Below, one piece after another: positions 33,309 to 43,261 of a DNA stretch of 64,000 nt. The stretch comes from Ahrensia sp. R2A130 (GTDB taxonomy: Bacteria; Pseudomonadota; Alphaproteobacteria; Rhizobiales; Rhizobiaceae). The notes below the pieces were generated by a model. The model made no database searches. It was given only the letters and a program-made list of their open reading frames with translations, and had not been told where the DNA came from. How positions within the stretch are numbered: the stretch's first letter is position 1; every line of letters begins with the position of its first letter. The stretch lies in contig NZ_AEEB01000003.1 of NCBI RefSeq assembly GCF_000179775.1, positions 868,001 to 932,000 on the forward strand. Reading direction: 5' to 3'. The position numbers and the translations under genes were made by a program.

Positions 33309-35501
33309 TCAGCTGGCGAGGCTGGATTTCTTCTCCAAACGTCTACGATGCAGCACCGGCTCCGTGTACCCACTCGGCTGTTCCCTGCCCTTCAGCACCA
33401 GTTCCAGTGCGGCTTGATACGCGACGCTTTCGCTCTCGCGGCCTGACATATTCTCATAGGCGGGATCGCCAGCGTTTTGCTCGTCGACCTTTTTGGCCAT
33501 CTTGGCGAACGTGTCGTGGATTTGCTGCTTGTCCACGATGCCGTGGTGCAGCCAGTTGGCCATGTGCTGGCTGGAAATTCGCAGTGTCGCGCGGTCTTCC
33601 ATGAGGCCTACATCGTTGATGTCCGGCACCTTGGAGCAGCCAACGCCCTGGTCGATCCAGCGGACCACGTAGCCCAAAATACCCTGCGCGTTGTTGTCGA
33701 GTTCGGCCTGAATATCCTCCAGCGTCCAGTTGGGGCGGGAAGCGACGGGGATGGACAGGATGTCGGCCAGCTTGGCGCGGTCGCGGTTTTTCAACTCGGC
33801 CTGCACCTCGTGGACGTTCACCTCGTGATAGTGGGTGGCGTGCAGCGTGGCGGCTGTGGGGCTTGGCACCCACGCGGTGTTGGCACCGGCCTTCGGGTGT
33901 CCGATTTTCTGTTCCAGCATGGCGGCCATCAGGTCCGGCATGGCCCACATGCCCTTGCCGATTTGCGCGTGACCGGCGAGGCCGCATTCGAGGCCGATAT
34001 CGACGTTCCAGTCTTCATAGGCGGCAATCCATGCGGACTGTTTCATGTCGCCCTTGCGGATCATCGGGCCCGCTTCCATCGAGGTGAACATCTCGTCGCC
34101 GGTGCGGTCGAGGAAGCCGGTGTTGATGAACACGACACGATCCTTGGCAGCGCGGATGCACTCTTTCAGGTTCACCGTGGTGCGGCGCTCTTCGTCCATG
34201 ATGCCCATTTTCAGGCTGTTGGGCGCGATGTTCAGAAGCTCTTCCACGCGGGCGAAAATCTCGCTGGCGAACGCCACTTCCTCAGGCCCGTGCATCTTCG
34301 GCTTCACGATGTACATGGAGCCGTGGGCAGAGTTCTTCCGGTGGCCGTCTTCTGCGCCGTTGCCGCCGCCAATGTCGTGCTTGGAGCAAGCAGCCGAAAT
34401 GACGGCATCCATGATGCCTTCAGGAATTTCACCACCGTCCGCCATCAGGATGGCCGGATTGGTCATTAGGTGGCCGACATTGCGGTTGAGCATCAACACC
34501 TGCGCCTTGAACCACACGTCCTCGCCGGTGGGGGACAGGTACTCACGGGCATCGTTCAGGCGGCGGGTGATGGTCTTGCCGCCCTTCTCCAGCGTCTCTT
34601 CCAGATTGCCCTTCATCAAACCAAGCCAGTTGCGGTAGGCGCCGACCTTGTCTTCTGCATCCACGGCAGCGATGGAATCTTCGTTGTCCATGATCGTGGT
34701 GAGCGCGGATTCCAGAACGATATCAGCAATGCCCGCCTGATCGGTTTGGCCGACCTGATGCTGGCGGTCGATGATGATATCGATATGCATGCCGTTATTG
34801 GCGAGCAAAATACTGTCGAGACCAGCCTCGGTGCCTTTGTAACCGCAGAAATCCGATGGGGTGGCCAGCGCGGTGGTGGAGCCGTCGGCCATAGCAATTT
34901 TCAACTCAGCATTCTCGACCGAGAAGCCCTGCACGTCGGTCCAGCTACCAGAGGCCAACGGAACCGCTGTGTTCAGAAAATCGCGGCCCCAGGCGATGAC
35001 GCGGTTGCCGCGAATTTCGTTGTAACCGCCGCCCTTGGCCGCACCGCCCTCTTCGGAAATCGCGTCCGTGCCGTAGAGCGCATCGTAGAGCGAACCCCAG
35101 CGGGCGTTGGCCGCGTTCAGCGCGAAACGGGCGTTGAGCACGGGAACAACAAGCTGCGGACCGGCGATGGCTGCGATCTCATCATCCACATGACCGGTAG
35201 AGACGGAAAACGCCGGACCTTCAGGCACGATGTAGCCAATGTCACGCAGGAAGTTTTCGTAGACTTCCATATTCTGAAAGCCGTCGCGATTGTCCTTGTG
35301 CCATTCGTTGACGTTGGCCTGAAGGTCATCGCGCTTGGCGAGCAGTTCCGCGTTGCGCGGAGCAAGATCGGCGACGATTTTGCCGAAACCATCCCAGAAC
35401 GCATCCGTCTCGACGCCAGTGCCGGGCAGCACTTCTACGTTGATGAAATCGTGAAGGATTTTGGCGACCTGAAGGCCACCCTCGCTGGTGCGTTCGCTCA
35501 T
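33309..35501 (-). CDS. glcB: Malate synthase G
   Basis: The 730-residue monomeric form has family landmarks [13 protein letters not shown] at the start, [58 protein letters not shown] and the C-terminal [13 protein letters not shown]. It condenses glyoxylate with acetyl-CoA to malate, the second step of glyoxylate assimilation. GGAGAAC precedes the ATG. The leader has three consecutive hairpins. The strand and neighbourhood shared with a glycine-riboswitch oxidase suggest that it removes glyoxylate made from glycine (inference). Confidence 0.96.
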   Translation of the reverse strand: MSERTSEGGLQVAKILHDFINVEVLPGTGVETDAFWDGFGKIVADLAPRNAELLAKRDDLQANVNEWHKDNRDGFQNMEVYENFLRDIGYIVPEGPAFSVSTGHVDDEIAAIAGPQLVVPVLNARFALNAANARWGSLYDALYGTDAISEEGGAAKGGGYNEIRGNRVIAWGRDFLNTAVPLASGSWTDVQGFSVENAELKIAMADGSTTALATPSDFCGYKGTEAGLDSILLANNGMHIDIIIDRQHQVGQTDQAGIADIVLESALTTIMDNEDSIAAVDAEDKVGAYRNWLGLMKGNLEETLEKGGKTITRRLNDAREYLSPTGEDVWFKAQVLMLNRNVGHLMTNPAILMADGGEIPEGIMDAVISAACSKHDIGGGNGAEDGHRKNSAHGSMYIVKPKMHGPEEVAFASEIFARVEELLNIAPNSLKMGIMDEERRTTVNLKECIRAAKDRVVFINTGFLDRTGDEMFTSMEAGPMIRKGDMKQSAWIAAYEDWNVDIGLECGLAGHAQIGKGMWAMPDLMAAMLEQKIGHPKAGANTAWVPSPTAATLHATHYHEVNVHEVQAELKNRDRAKLADILSIPVASRPNWTLEDIQAELDNNAQGILGYVVRWIDQGVGCSKVPDINDVGLMEDRATLRISSQHMANWLHHGIVDKQQIHDTFAKMAKKVDEQNAGDPAYENMSGRESESVAYQAALELVLKGREQPSGYTEPVLHRRRLEKKSSLAS

Positions 35502-35518
35502 GCTTGTTCTCCGTGAGT

Positions 35519-35586
35519 GGCCGGTTTCCGGCCCTGCTGTCCGGCTGTTAGCCGGCTCTAATTATGGCGGTTTTGGCCGCACCGCC
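35519..35586 (-). promoter_or_regulatory. Three consecutive stem-loops in the glcB leader
   Basis: GGCGGT/ACCGCC (35566-35586), CCGGCT-GTT-AGCCGG (35541-35555) and GGCCGG-TTT-CCGGCC (35519-35533) are perfect inverted repeats in a row. The last lies about 15 bases before the glcB start codon, just upstream of its ribosome site. They do not show glycine riboswitch signatures. A role in translation or mRNA stability is possible. Confidence 0.45.
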
Positions 35587-35640
35587 CTGTTGGGTCAAGT
35601 GCGGCTTTAGGCGCTGTGGGAGCAACGCAAGACAGGCCAA

Positions 35641-36537
35641 TTAGTTGCCGGGATTGCTTAATCCGTTGAGGCCAGTTTCCAGCCAGCCTTGCGGCATGCC
35701 GTGGCCGCCGGGGTGCAGACAAAACTTCACCGCCTGCCCCGTTTCGCAAGACGTAAAGGCACGACACCAGAACGGACCTTTGGCCTCCACCATATCAGGG
35801 CGCGAATTGCAGCGGTTGGTGCGGCGCTGAACGTCGAGCGAGGCAAATACATCGCCCTGATGCCACTCGCCGATGCCACGACCTTCCAACGGTACCTGTT
35901 TGTCCGACCAACCGTGAATGTGAACCACTTTGCGCGGCCCACCGGGGCAGAATCGCGCGATAGAGCCATCCGCCTGAACGACGCCATTGTTTGGGTGCGG
36001 TCGCCGCAGCGCCCCAGCGACTGGCACTACGCCTGCAACCTGCATCGTAGAATAGCAGGAGAAGTGCCACGCCATGGAACCACCGGAGGAGAAGCCGGAA
36101 ATGACGGTATCGTCCAAGTTCAGCTTGAAGCGCTGTGCCACGTCACGCAGCACGGCTTCGGTGAACTTTACATCGTTGCGGTCACTTCGTTTGATTTCAC
36201 CTTGGACACGCGCCGGCCAACCGCGCGTTTCGCGGTTGCGATAGCGCAGCATCGGTCCATCCGGCGCGATGAGCAGATACCCCTGCTCCGCCAGCGATTT
36301 CGCCAACCCCTTGTTTTTGGCAACGCCTGCGCCGGACCCGCTGTGGCCGTGATAAAAGACGAACGGCTTCAAACCACCATTTCCATCCCAGTCTTCCGGC
36401 GCGGCCACGTAATAGGTGCCGCCATTCTCGCCCGTCACCTCGCAAGGTGTAGGCAGCGCGCAAGCGGTCTTGGCCTGTGCAGAAGTAAAGGCTGCCAGAA
36501 AGGCCGCGGCGAATAACAGTGTCGGGAGGATTCTCAT
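35641..36537 (-). CDS. Secreted polyhydroxybutyrate depolymerase/feruloyl esterase-like hydrolase (LpqC type)
   Basis: The 298-residue protein has a signal peptide (MRILPTLLFAAAFLAAFTSAQA) and an alpha/beta-hydrolase fold with the nucleophile in GFSSGGSMAW, FYHGHSGSG near the oxyanion hole and HIHGWSDKQVP. A C-terminal His lies in LHPGGHGMPQGW. Even-numbered cysteines suggest disulfides. Relatives are annotated as PHB depolymerase-family esterases that cleave extracellular esters; the true substrate is unknown. The start at 36537 opens the signal peptide; longer in-frame starts do not make sense. Confidence 0.85.
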   Translation of the reverse strand: MRILPTLLFAAAFLAAFTSAQAKTACALPTPCEVTGENGGTYYVAAPEDWDGNGGLKPFVFYHGHSGSGAGVAKNKGLAKSLAEQGYLLIAPDGPMLRYRNRETRGWPARVQGEIKRSDRNDVKFTEAVLRDVAQRFKLNLDDTVISGFSSGGSMAWHFSCYSTMQVAGVVPVAGALRRPHPNNGVVQADGSIARFCPGGPRKVVHIHGWSDKQVPLEGRGIGEWHQGDVFASLDVQRRTNRCNSRPDMVEAKGPFWCRAFTSCETGQAVKFCLHPGGHGMPQGWLETGLNGLSNPGN

Positions 36538-36704
36538 GCCCCATGCAATCGCGATGTCCGCCAACGCGCAAGGTCGTGGCCGATCACGATTGAGGGAAAC
36601 GATGAGAGCCAAATGGGAGAAACGATAAAAGTCGAACGAATATATTATCCCGGCCTGCACCTCGCGCTGGCACCTTGTTCTTTCCTCGAGAAAGCAGACC
36701 GACC

Positions 36705-36935
36705 ATGCACGCGCTAAAGCAAGAGCAGTTTTGTACCGACATAACACCGGCACAGGCGTTTCTCGCGTCCGATCCGGCATCGGTTGCCTGTGACGTTATG
36801 GATATGTGGACGGAAGACGGTACCCTGATCGTCATCAGCGCCGACGCGCTCCCCTCCGCAACCCTTCAGGGTTTGCAGAATTGCTGGCTGAACGGCGATG
36901 TCGAGGCTTATCGCGCCATGGATATGATGGGCTAA
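36705..36935 (+). CDS. Hypothetical small acidic protein
   Basis: A 76-residue frame starting MHALKQEQFCTDITPAQAFL. It is moderately acidic with no signal peptide or transmembrane segment, and I do not recognise a family. It is divergent from the esterase gene and not antisense to any recognised gene, and its codon use is normal for the region. The ribosome site is weak (GAGAAAG about 12 bases upstream). It could be real or chance. Confidence 0.4.
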   Translation: MHALKQEQFCTDITPAQAFLASDPASVACDVMDMWTEDGTLIVISADALPSATLQGLQNCWLNGDVEAYRAMDMMG

Positions 36936-37064
36936 CGACCATACAGGCTGTATTTAAGTGACCGGAACGAACCTGTTGTCAGGCGCGTTTGTCGTTCACT
37001 TAGCCGTTTTGCACCTGTAAGAGGAGCGTCAGGCTCCCGCCGAACGGCAAATGAGAACAGCTTA

Positions 37065-38963
37065 ATGGACAGTCTTCCCCTGCAAATTGCGGTCATCGGT
37101 GCTGCCGGTATCGCGGCACAATGGGTCGCCTGGCGGCTGCGTATCCCTGCCATCGCTCTTCTGCTGGTCGCAGGTTTTCTGCTGGGTCCGGTCTTCGGCT
37201 ATCTCGATCCTAAGGGAGACTTCGGTGATCTCTACAAACCCGTCATCGGGTTGGCCGTCGCAATCGTCCTGTTTGAAGGCGGACTGACGCTCAATTTCTC
37301 GGAAATCCGAGAGACTGAAAAGGCTGTCCGGCGGGTCATTTTGATCGGTGGTCCGCTCGTGTGGATATTCTCTACCCTTGCCGCGCATTACGCAGCGGGG
37401 TTGCCTTGGGGAGCCGCAGCAGTGCTGGGCGGCATTCTCGTCGTCACTGGCCCCACGGTCATCATGCCGCTGTTACGGCAAGCGCAACTGTCGCCCCGCC
37501 CCGCCTCGTTGCTGCGGTGGGAAGCTATCGTCAATGACCCTATTGGCGCGCTGTTCGCAGTGCTGGCCTTTCAGGTCTATCTCGTCCTGTACGGCGATCT
37601 TGGTGGTTACACATTGGCAGGCATGGTCGTCCTTGGGGCTATCGTTGCTGTGGGCGGCGGATTGCTGCTCGGTCGCGCCATGGCATCGGTTTTCGCAAGA
37701 GGTCTCGTTCCGGATTTTCTCAAAGCGCCGGTGCTTCTCGCCGTCGTATTGTTGGCGTTCTCGGTTTCCAACCTGATTTTGGAGGAATCCGGGCTCCTTA
37801 CAGTCACGATCATGGGCATCACCATGGCCAATTCGAAGATGGCCAGCCTCACGGAACTGCGCCGCTTCAAAGAAACGGTCACAGTGCTTTTAGTCTCCGG
37901 CCTGTTCATCATGCTCACCGCATCGCTGCGATTTTATGATTTTGAGGCGTTGGGCTGGGGCGCGGTTGTGTTCGTCTTCCTCATCCTTTTTGTCGCCCGC
38001 CCGATTGCCATCATGTTGGCCACCATCGGCTCGGGCATCGACCTTCGCGAACGTTTCCTGATCTCATGGATCGCGCCACGCGGTATCGTGGCCGTAGCCG
38101 TAGCAGGCCTGTTCGGCGCAGAACTTGCCGATAGTGGCGTGGCAGCAGGCAACCAACTCGTTGCCCTCACCTTCCTCGTGGTGGCCGCAACAATTCTGCT
38201 GCACGGCTTTTCGCTTGGCCCGCTCGCCAGTGCGCTCGGTCTAAAATCTGCCGAACGCCCCGGCCTGCTTATCGTCGGCGGCTCATCATGGACGCAGGCG
38301 TTGGCGGAAAAGCTGCAAGAGATGAAAATTCCCGTCCTCATCGCAGACGGCAACTGGAACCATATTCGAAAGGCGCGGCTGGCCGATGTACCGGTGTTCT
38401 ATGGCGACGTGCTGTCGGAATCCGCCCATCACGACATCATCTTCAACCGCTACAGCCACATCCTCGCAGCAACCGACAACGACGCCTACAACTCGCTCGT
38501 CTGCACCGAATACGGGCCGGAAATCGGTCGAAACAACGTCTTCCAGATCGGCAACTTGCGAAACGAGAAGGAACGCAACGCTCTCCGCGTAACGCTTGGT
38601 GGGCGGCAGCTTTTCGATGAAGGCAAGTCGCTATCTGAACTACGCACCAACATGTGGCAGGGCTGGACCTTCCAGAACACGCGCATCACCGACGAGTTTT
38701 CCCACGAAGACTACCGCGAGACCCGCGCTGAAAACACCGAAACCATGTTCTGGGTGAAGCCCAATGGTGACATCCATTTCAAGCATGGCGATCAGGAAAA
38801 TGTGCCGGAACTGGAAGACGTGGTGATGGCGTTCGGCCCCACACCTAAAAACGGTGGCGAGAAGAAAAACAAAGCCGCCAAAGTGAAGGCTGAGGAAGCC
38901 AAGGCCGTTGATGCTGCGGCAGACGAAGACGCGTTGGAAATGGTCGAAAAGGAAACGAAGTAA
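37065..38963 (+). CDS. CPA1-family cation:proton antiporter with TrkA-N-like regulatory domain
   Basis: The 632-residue protein has about 12 transmembrane helices in residues 1-385, with the antiporter segment VTGPTVIMPLLRQA and WIAPRGIVAVAVAGLFG. A cytoplasmic TrkA-N/RCK-like nucleotide-binding domain follows (RPGLLIVGGSSWTQALAEKL at about 395, ILAATDNDAYNSLVC). A Lys/Glu-rich tail ends the protein. Such proteins exchange Na+ or K+ for protons for pH and salt balance. Ion preference cannot be read from sequence alone. Confidence 0.88.
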   Translation: MDSLPLQIAVIGAAGIAAQWVAWRLRIPAIALLLVAGFLLGPVFGYLDPKGDFGDLYKPVIGLAVAIVLFEGGLTLNFSEIRETEKAVRRVILIGGPLVWIFSTLAAHYAAGLPWGAAAVLGGILVVTGPTVIMPLLRQAQLSPRPASLLRWEAIVNDPIGALFAVLAFQVYLVLYGDLGGYTLAGMVVLGAIVAVGGGLLLGRAMASVFARGLVPDFLKAPVLLAVVLLAFSVSNLILEESGLLTVTIMGITMANSKMASLTELRRFKETVTVLLVSGLFIMLTASLRFYDFEALGWGAVVFVFLILFVARPIAIMLATIGSGIDLRERFLISWIAPRGIVAVAVAGLFGAELADSGVAAGNQLVALTFLVVAATILLHGFSLGPLASALGLKSAERPGLLIVGGSSWTQALAEKLQEMKIPVLIADGNWNHIRKARLADVPVFYGDVLSESAHHDIIFNRYSHILAATDNDAYNSLVCTEYGPEIGRNNVFQIGNLRNEKERNALRVTLGGRQLFDEGKSLSELRTNMWQGWTFQNTRITDEFSHEDYRETRAENTETMFWVKPNGDIHFKHGDQENVPELEDVVMAFGPTPKNGGEKKNKAAKVKAEEAKAVDAAADEDALEMVEKETK

Positions 38964-39018
38964 CGGATGATCGGCCCACGGCCTTGTGGCCCACCGCACC
39001 TTGGTGCAAACGATCGCC

Positions 39019-39930
39019 ATGCCAGAACAATCATCCGAACCATCGATCCGCCTCTATTTCATCACGCTGCGCGCTGACGCATTCGCGTTGGCCGAAGTGC
39101 TCGATCCTGTCTTTGAAGAAGAGGTGCTGACCACCGCGCTTTTTGAAGACCCGGACGACACGGACAATTGGCAATACGGCATCTATTGCGAAGCTGACGA
39201 CGAGACCCGCGTGCGCGGTTTGGTTGCTGACGCTTTGGGCGAAAACGCCCCTGCAAGCGAACTGCTGCGCGAAGAAATAACCATCACAGACTGGGTAAGC
39301 GAAACGCTGCGCGACCTAGCTCCCGTCCATGCAGGGCGCTTCACCGTACATGGCGGCCACGATGCCGCAGCCGTCGCCAACCGCCCGATCACTGTGCAGG
39401 TCGATGCCGGTCTCGCCTTCGGAACGGGCCACCACGGCACGACCGCCGGTTGTCTGATGATGCTGGAAAAATGCCTGCGCCGATCAAGCTCCCGCCCGCT
39501 ACGCTTGCGATCCGCGCTGGACGTGGGAACAGGCTCCGGCGTGCTGGCCATAGCGTTGGCAAAAGCACTGCGCATTCCTGTTCTCGCAACAGATATTGAC
39601 CCGGTTGCGACCGATGTTGCCCGCGACAATTGCCGTTTGAACGGCGTCGCCAGCGACGTGATATGCGAAACCGCCACGGGTTTCGAGCACCCTTGCTTTG
39701 CCCGTTTTGGTGATGTCGACCTGGTCTTTGCCAACATTTTGGCAGGCCCGCTTCAGCAACTGGCCAAGCCGATGGTTCAGCACTTAAACTCAGGCGCACA
39801 CGTCATTTTGTCAGGCCTGTTACCGCACCAAAAAACACGGCTTGTCGCGCGCTATCGTTCGCAAGGTTTGGTCTTTGATGAAGCGCTGATCCACAACGGC
39901 TGGCTAACGCTGCTAATGCGCAAAGCTTAA
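39019..39930 (+). CDS. prmA: Ribosomal protein L11 methyltransferase
   Basis: The 303-residue protein has a SAM-binding motif ALDVGTGSGVLAIALAKAL (about 169-187), substrate-recognition GLAFGTGHHGTT and the NILAGPLQQLA (NPPY-like) motif. It trimethylates ribosomal protein L11 at several sites. An N-terminal recognition domain with FEDPDDTDNW is present. The start at 39019 fits the family better than a frame 11 codons longer. It lies between the antiporter and a strong terminator. Confidence 0.93.
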   Translation: MPEQSSEPSIRLYFITLRADAFALAEVLDPVFEEEVLTTALFEDPDDTDNWQYGIYCEADDETRVRGLVADALGENAPASELLREEITITDWVSETLRDLAPVHAGRFTVHGGHDAAAVANRPITVQVDAGLAFGTGHHGTTAGCLMMLEKCLRRSSSRPLRLRSALDVGTGSGVLAIALAKALRIPVLATDIDPVATDVARDNCRLNGVASDVICETATGFEHPCFARFGDVDLVFANILAGPLQQLAKPMVQHLNSGAHVILSGLLPHQKTRLVARYRSQGLVFDEALIHNGWLTLLMRKA

Positions 39931-39942
39931 GTACCAAACGCG

Positions 39943-39976
39943 AAACGGGCGCACCGCTTGCGCGGCACGCCCGTTT
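39943..39976. terminator. Bidirectional terminator between prmA and the DUF1127 gene
   Basis: AAACGGGCG (39943-39951) and CGCCCGTTT (39968-39976) make a perfect 9-bp stem between two convergent genes, with A/T-rich outer ends in both directions. Confidence 0.7.
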
Positions 39977-39998
39977 GAAAAACGTCTGGATCTAAAGC

Positions 39999-40163
39999 TT
40001 AGAACGGATAGTTGGATGGGCCCTGACGGCGCAGTGCGTCGCGGGTCAGACCAGCGCGTTTCAGCGTCTCGTCATCCATGTTCAGGAGAGCGCCGGCTAC
40101 GTAGCGACGAGCCTGTTTCTCACGAGCAATGATCATTTTGTCGAAAGCGTTACGCAGGCCCAT
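39999..40163 (-). CDS. DUF1127 small basic protein
   Basis: The 54-residue basic protein matches the DUF1127 pattern: an amphipathic Arg-rich helix (AREKQARRYVAGALLNMDDETLKRAG-like) ending in LTRDALRRQ. Such small proteins are common in several copies in Hyphomicrobiales and have been linked to RNA turnover and phosphate or stress responses. The start at 40163 follows AAGGAT at good distance; an earlier in-frame start adds ten residues that do not fit. Confidence 0.85.
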   Translation of the reverse strand: MGLRNAFDKMIIAREKQARRYVAGALLNMDDETLKRAGLTRDALRRQGPSNYPF

Positions 40164-40395
40164 GGTCTTATCCTTGTCATCCAGGACGTTCACCCGATGT
40201 GTTCGTCCGATGAGTTAGAAATAGGTTTTACGCCGAGATTTGTAAGAGGGGCTGACGTATCTCTGCCATGCACCAAACGCATGGCAAAACAAGGAACCAA
40301 TTAACCTGTTGTAGCAAGCCGTTACATAGCCCGATGTGACGAAGCGCATTGATGGGCTATAGGTGACGCAAGACAATTCGAACCGCCGGTGCCCC

Positions 40396-42219
40396 ATGTT
40401 TCAAAACTTCACAGCCGCTCGTGAACCGGTGCGCGGTGCCGATCGATTGAATGCTCTGCGCGGCGAGTTGGAGCGTCACGACTGCGACGCCTTTATTGTT
40501 CCCCACCGCGATGCACAGAACAACGAATACCTGCCTGCCGAAGCAGAGCGCCTAGCTTGGATTTCAGGCTTCACCGGCTCCGCAGGCAGCGCCATCATCA
40601 CACAAAACCGTGCCGCCTTGCTGACGGATGGTCGCTACACCCTACAAGCCGGGCAGCAGACCGACCCAGACCACTGGGGCGTTGTACTGAACACTGAAAC
40701 CGATTTGCCTGCATGGGTTTCATCCCACATTGAAAGCGGCACCGTGATCGGCATCGACCCGTGGCTGCATGGCGCACGCGAATTCGCCAAACTTGAAAGC
40801 GCAGCTAAGAAAGCCGGCGCAACCATCAAGCCGCTTACTCAAAACCCGCTGGACGCCGTATGGCACGACCAGCCCGCTCCACCTGCCGGTGCCGTCCACA
40901 TCCACGATTTTAAACTGGCAGGACGCACGACACGCAACAAGCTGGAAGAGTTGGAAGCGACCATGGCCACCAATGGAGCCGATGGCTGCCTCATCAGCGA
41001 TCCAACGTCAGTATCGTGGCTGTTCAACATTCGCGGCACAGATGTTGCCCACACCCCGCTTGTGCTCGCCCATGCCCTCTTGCGGGCAGGACACGAACCG
41101 CTGCTGTTCATCGACGAGGCAAAACTCGACATTGAAGTGCGCGCGTTTCTCACCCAAGTCGCAGATCTTCGAGCGCCCGAAACATTGGATGCAGAATTGG
41201 CCACCTTTAGTGATGGCCGCACGGTCATGCTCGATCCGGACTCAGCTTCTGTTGCGCTGACCACGATTGTAGAAGGCGGCGGCGGTACCGTTATCGCAGC
41301 GCGCGACCCCGTTATTCTGCCCCGCGCCATCAAGAACGAAGCCGAGATCAAAGGCTCCCGCCGCGCTCACATCCAAGACGGCATCGCCATGTGCGCCTTT
41401 CTGCACTGGTTGGACGGGCAATCCCACGGATCCGTCGATGAAATAGAGGCGGCCGCGCGACTGGAAAATTTCCGCCGCGAGCAAGGCGAAGCCTCGGGAT
41501 TGGAACTGCGCGACATCTCCTTTGATACGATTTCCGGCAGTGGCCCCCACGGCGCAATCGTCCATTACCGTGTTGATGAAACTACCAACCGAACGTTGCA
41601 GACAGGCGAGCTTTACCTTGTGGATTCCGGCGGACAATACGACTGCGGCACAACTGACATCACACGCACCGTCGCCATCGGTGCACCGCCGGCAGATGCG
41701 GTACGCGCCTTCACATTGGTGTTGAAGGGCCATATCGCAATCGCCATGGCACGTTTTCCCATTGGCACACGCGGTGTCGATATCGACGGCCTCGCCCGCA
41801 TCGCTTTGTGGCAAGCTGGCATGGATTACGGCCACGGCACCGGCCACGGCATCGGTTCATATCTATCGGTCCACGAAGGGCCACAGAACATTTCCAAACG
41901 TGGCATGGAGCCGTTCAAGCCTGGCATGATCGTATCGAACGAACCGGGCTACTACCGCGAGGGTGAGTTCGGCATCCGTATTGAAAATTTAGTGTTGGTG
42001 CATAACGCAGACCATGTGTCCGGCGGCGATCAACCGATGCTCGGTTTCGAGACGCTAACCTTCGCCCCTATCGACCTGCGGTTGGTAGATGTCGACCTGC
42101 TGACAGGGGCGGAAACAGCATGGTTGAACAGCTATCACGCCCGCGTTTTCGACGAGCTATCTTCAGGCGTTTCAAGCGATGTGAGAGGCTGGCTGCGCGA
42201 GGCCACCCGCCCAGTTTGA
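40396..42219 (+). CDS. pepP: Xaa-Pro aminopeptidase (M24B family)
   Basis: The 607-residue protein has three domains as in eukaryote-like aminopeptidase P. Two creatinase-like N-terminal domains (FTGSAGSAIITQNRAALLTDGRY near 55) precede a pita-bread catalytic domain with metal ligands in LVDSGGQY (Asp), GTTDITRTV (Asp), GHGTGHGIGSYL (His), SNEPGYY (Glu) and IRIENLVLV (Glu). It removes N-terminal residues before proline. The length agrees with the long cytosolic form. Confidence 0.93.
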   Translation: MFQNFTAAREPVRGADRLNALRGELERHDCDAFIVPHRDAQNNEYLPAEAERLAWISGFTGSAGSAIITQNRAALLTDGRYTLQAGQQTDPDHWGVVLNTETDLPAWVSSHIESGTVIGIDPWLHGAREFAKLESAAKKAGATIKPLTQNPLDAVWHDQPAPPAGAVHIHDFKLAGRTTRNKLEELEATMATNGADGCLISDPTSVSWLFNIRGTDVAHTPLVLAHALLRAGHEPLLFIDEAKLDIEVRAFLTQVADLRAPETLDAELATFSDGRTVMLDPDSASVALTTIVEGGGGTVIAARDPVILPRAIKNEAEIKGSRRAHIQDGIAMCAFLHWLDGQSHGSVDEIEAAARLENFRREQGEASGLELRDISFDTISGSGPHGAIVHYRVDETTNRTLQTGELYLVDSGGQYDCGTTDITRTVAIGAPPADAVRAFTLVLKGHIAIAMARFPIGTRGVDIDGLARIALWQAGMDYGHGTGHGIGSYLSVHEGPQNISKRGMEPFKPGMIVSNEPGYYREGEFGIRIENLVLVHNADHVSGGDQPMLGFETLTFAPIDLRLVDVDLLTGAETAWLNSYHARVFDELSSGVSSDVRGWLREATRPV

Positions 42220-42228
42220 ACGAAATGC

Positions 42229-42540
42229 CTAAAGTCCGGCCTGCCGCATGAGCAACAAAACCGTGATACCGCCCAACACCGCGATGAGGAAATGCAGGCG
42301 AAGCCCCAGCACGAATGCCACCGCTAGGGCGACCCATTCCGGAAAAGCGCCGTTGATTGCAGCGGGAACCACAAGAGTTGTCATCACGGCGACAGGCACA
42401 GCTTCCAGCGCCGCTTCCACGCGGTAGGGAATAGGTTCGAAACGCGCCAGAATATAGTGGCCCGCAAGGCGATTGACCAAAGTCACCGCACTGCCCACCA
42501 ACACGACAAGCATCAGATACCAATCCAGCTGCTCAAACAT
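42229..42540 (-). CDS. azlD: AzlD-family branched-chain amino acid exporter subunit
   Basis: The 103-residue protein has three to four transmembrane helices (LMLVVLVGSAVTLVNRLAGHY at about residue 8 onward) and the AzlD pattern IPYRVEAALEAVPVAVM. It forms a two-component exporter with AzlC. The ATG at 42540 overlaps the azlC stop by eight bases, the usual coupled arrangement. Confidence 0.9.
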   Translation of the reverse strand: MFEQLDWYLMLVVLVGSAVTLVNRLAGHYILARFEPIPYRVEAALEAVPVAVMTTLVVPAAINGAFPEWVALAVAFVLGLRLHFLIAVLGGITVLLLMRQAGL

Positions 42541-43261
42541 CCGCAGCCTCCGCATCGGATACCGTAGGTTTCGCCAGCATCGCAGCCAAAGCCATACCGG
42601 CAATGCCACCAGCAGCGATGTGATACGGCGAACCCAAGGCGTAATAGACCAGCGCGCACATAACAGCGCTCGTTCCGCAGATCGCAGCCGCATTTGGCTT
42701 GGTGCGAAAATTCATGACCAGCAGCATGAAGTAAATCGGCACCAACATATCGAGGCCAATAGCCTTGGGGTCGGTGATCAACGAACCAAACCCGATACCC
42801 ACCGCCGTCGCCGCCAGCCACACGACATACAGCACCGAAGCGAGCCCCATATGGTAACCCCAGCTGAGACGCCCAACTTCATCCGCGCGGCGCAGACCGA
42901 CAGCTAATGACAGGTCTTGGAGCAGGAACAGTGCGCCCACCATCTTGCGTTTGGGTAATGGCTCAAGCTTGCGGCCAATGGCTGCAGAATACAGCACGAG
43001 ACGGAAATTCACGGCAAAAACAGCAAGCGCAATCACCCATAATGGCGACGACAGCCCGTAGAGTTCCCACATGACGATCTGGCTGGCACCAGCGAAAAAC
43101 AAAACGCTTTGCAGCATCGCTTCCACCGCACCGCCGCCGCTTTTTATCGCAAGTGCACCCACCACAAGACCGAACGGAAAGACCGATAAAACGAATGGCG
43201 CGCTGTCGCGAACGCCTTCCATAAATTCAGCGCGCTCTGAAGGCGCAGGAGCAATGCTCAT
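42533..43261 (-). CDS. azlC: AzlC-family branched-chain amino acid exporter subunit
   Basis: The 242-residue membrane protein has about six to seven helices and AzlC landmarks: APFVLSVFPFGLVVGALA near residue 20, LFFAGASQIVMWELYG and NFRLVLYSAAIG. AzlC with AzlD exports branched-chain or related amino acids (BrnFE-like). Its start overlaps the preceding membrane-protein gene by four bases. Confidence 0.93.
   Translation of the reverse strand: MSIAPAPSERAEFMEGVRDSAPFVLSVFPFGLVVGALAIKSGGGAVEAMLQSVLFFAGASQIVMWELYGLSSPLWVIALAVFAVNFRLVLYSAAIGRKLEPLPKRKMVGALFLLQDLSLAVGLRRADEVGRLSWGYHMGLASVLYVVWLAATAVGIGFGSLITDPKAIGLDMLVPIYFMLLVMNFRTKPNAAAICGTSAVMCALVYYALGSPYHIAAGGIAGMALAAMLAKPTVSDAEAADV

Noticed and set aside
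35502-35640. Second glycine riboswitch before malate synthase G
   Set aside because: The leader has hairpins but none of the CCGAAGG or ACTCTCAGG signatures.
36667-36680. Sigma-54-like TGGCACCTTGTTC
   Set aside because: The -12 half lacks the TTGC/GC at ten-base spacing, so it does not meet the consensus.
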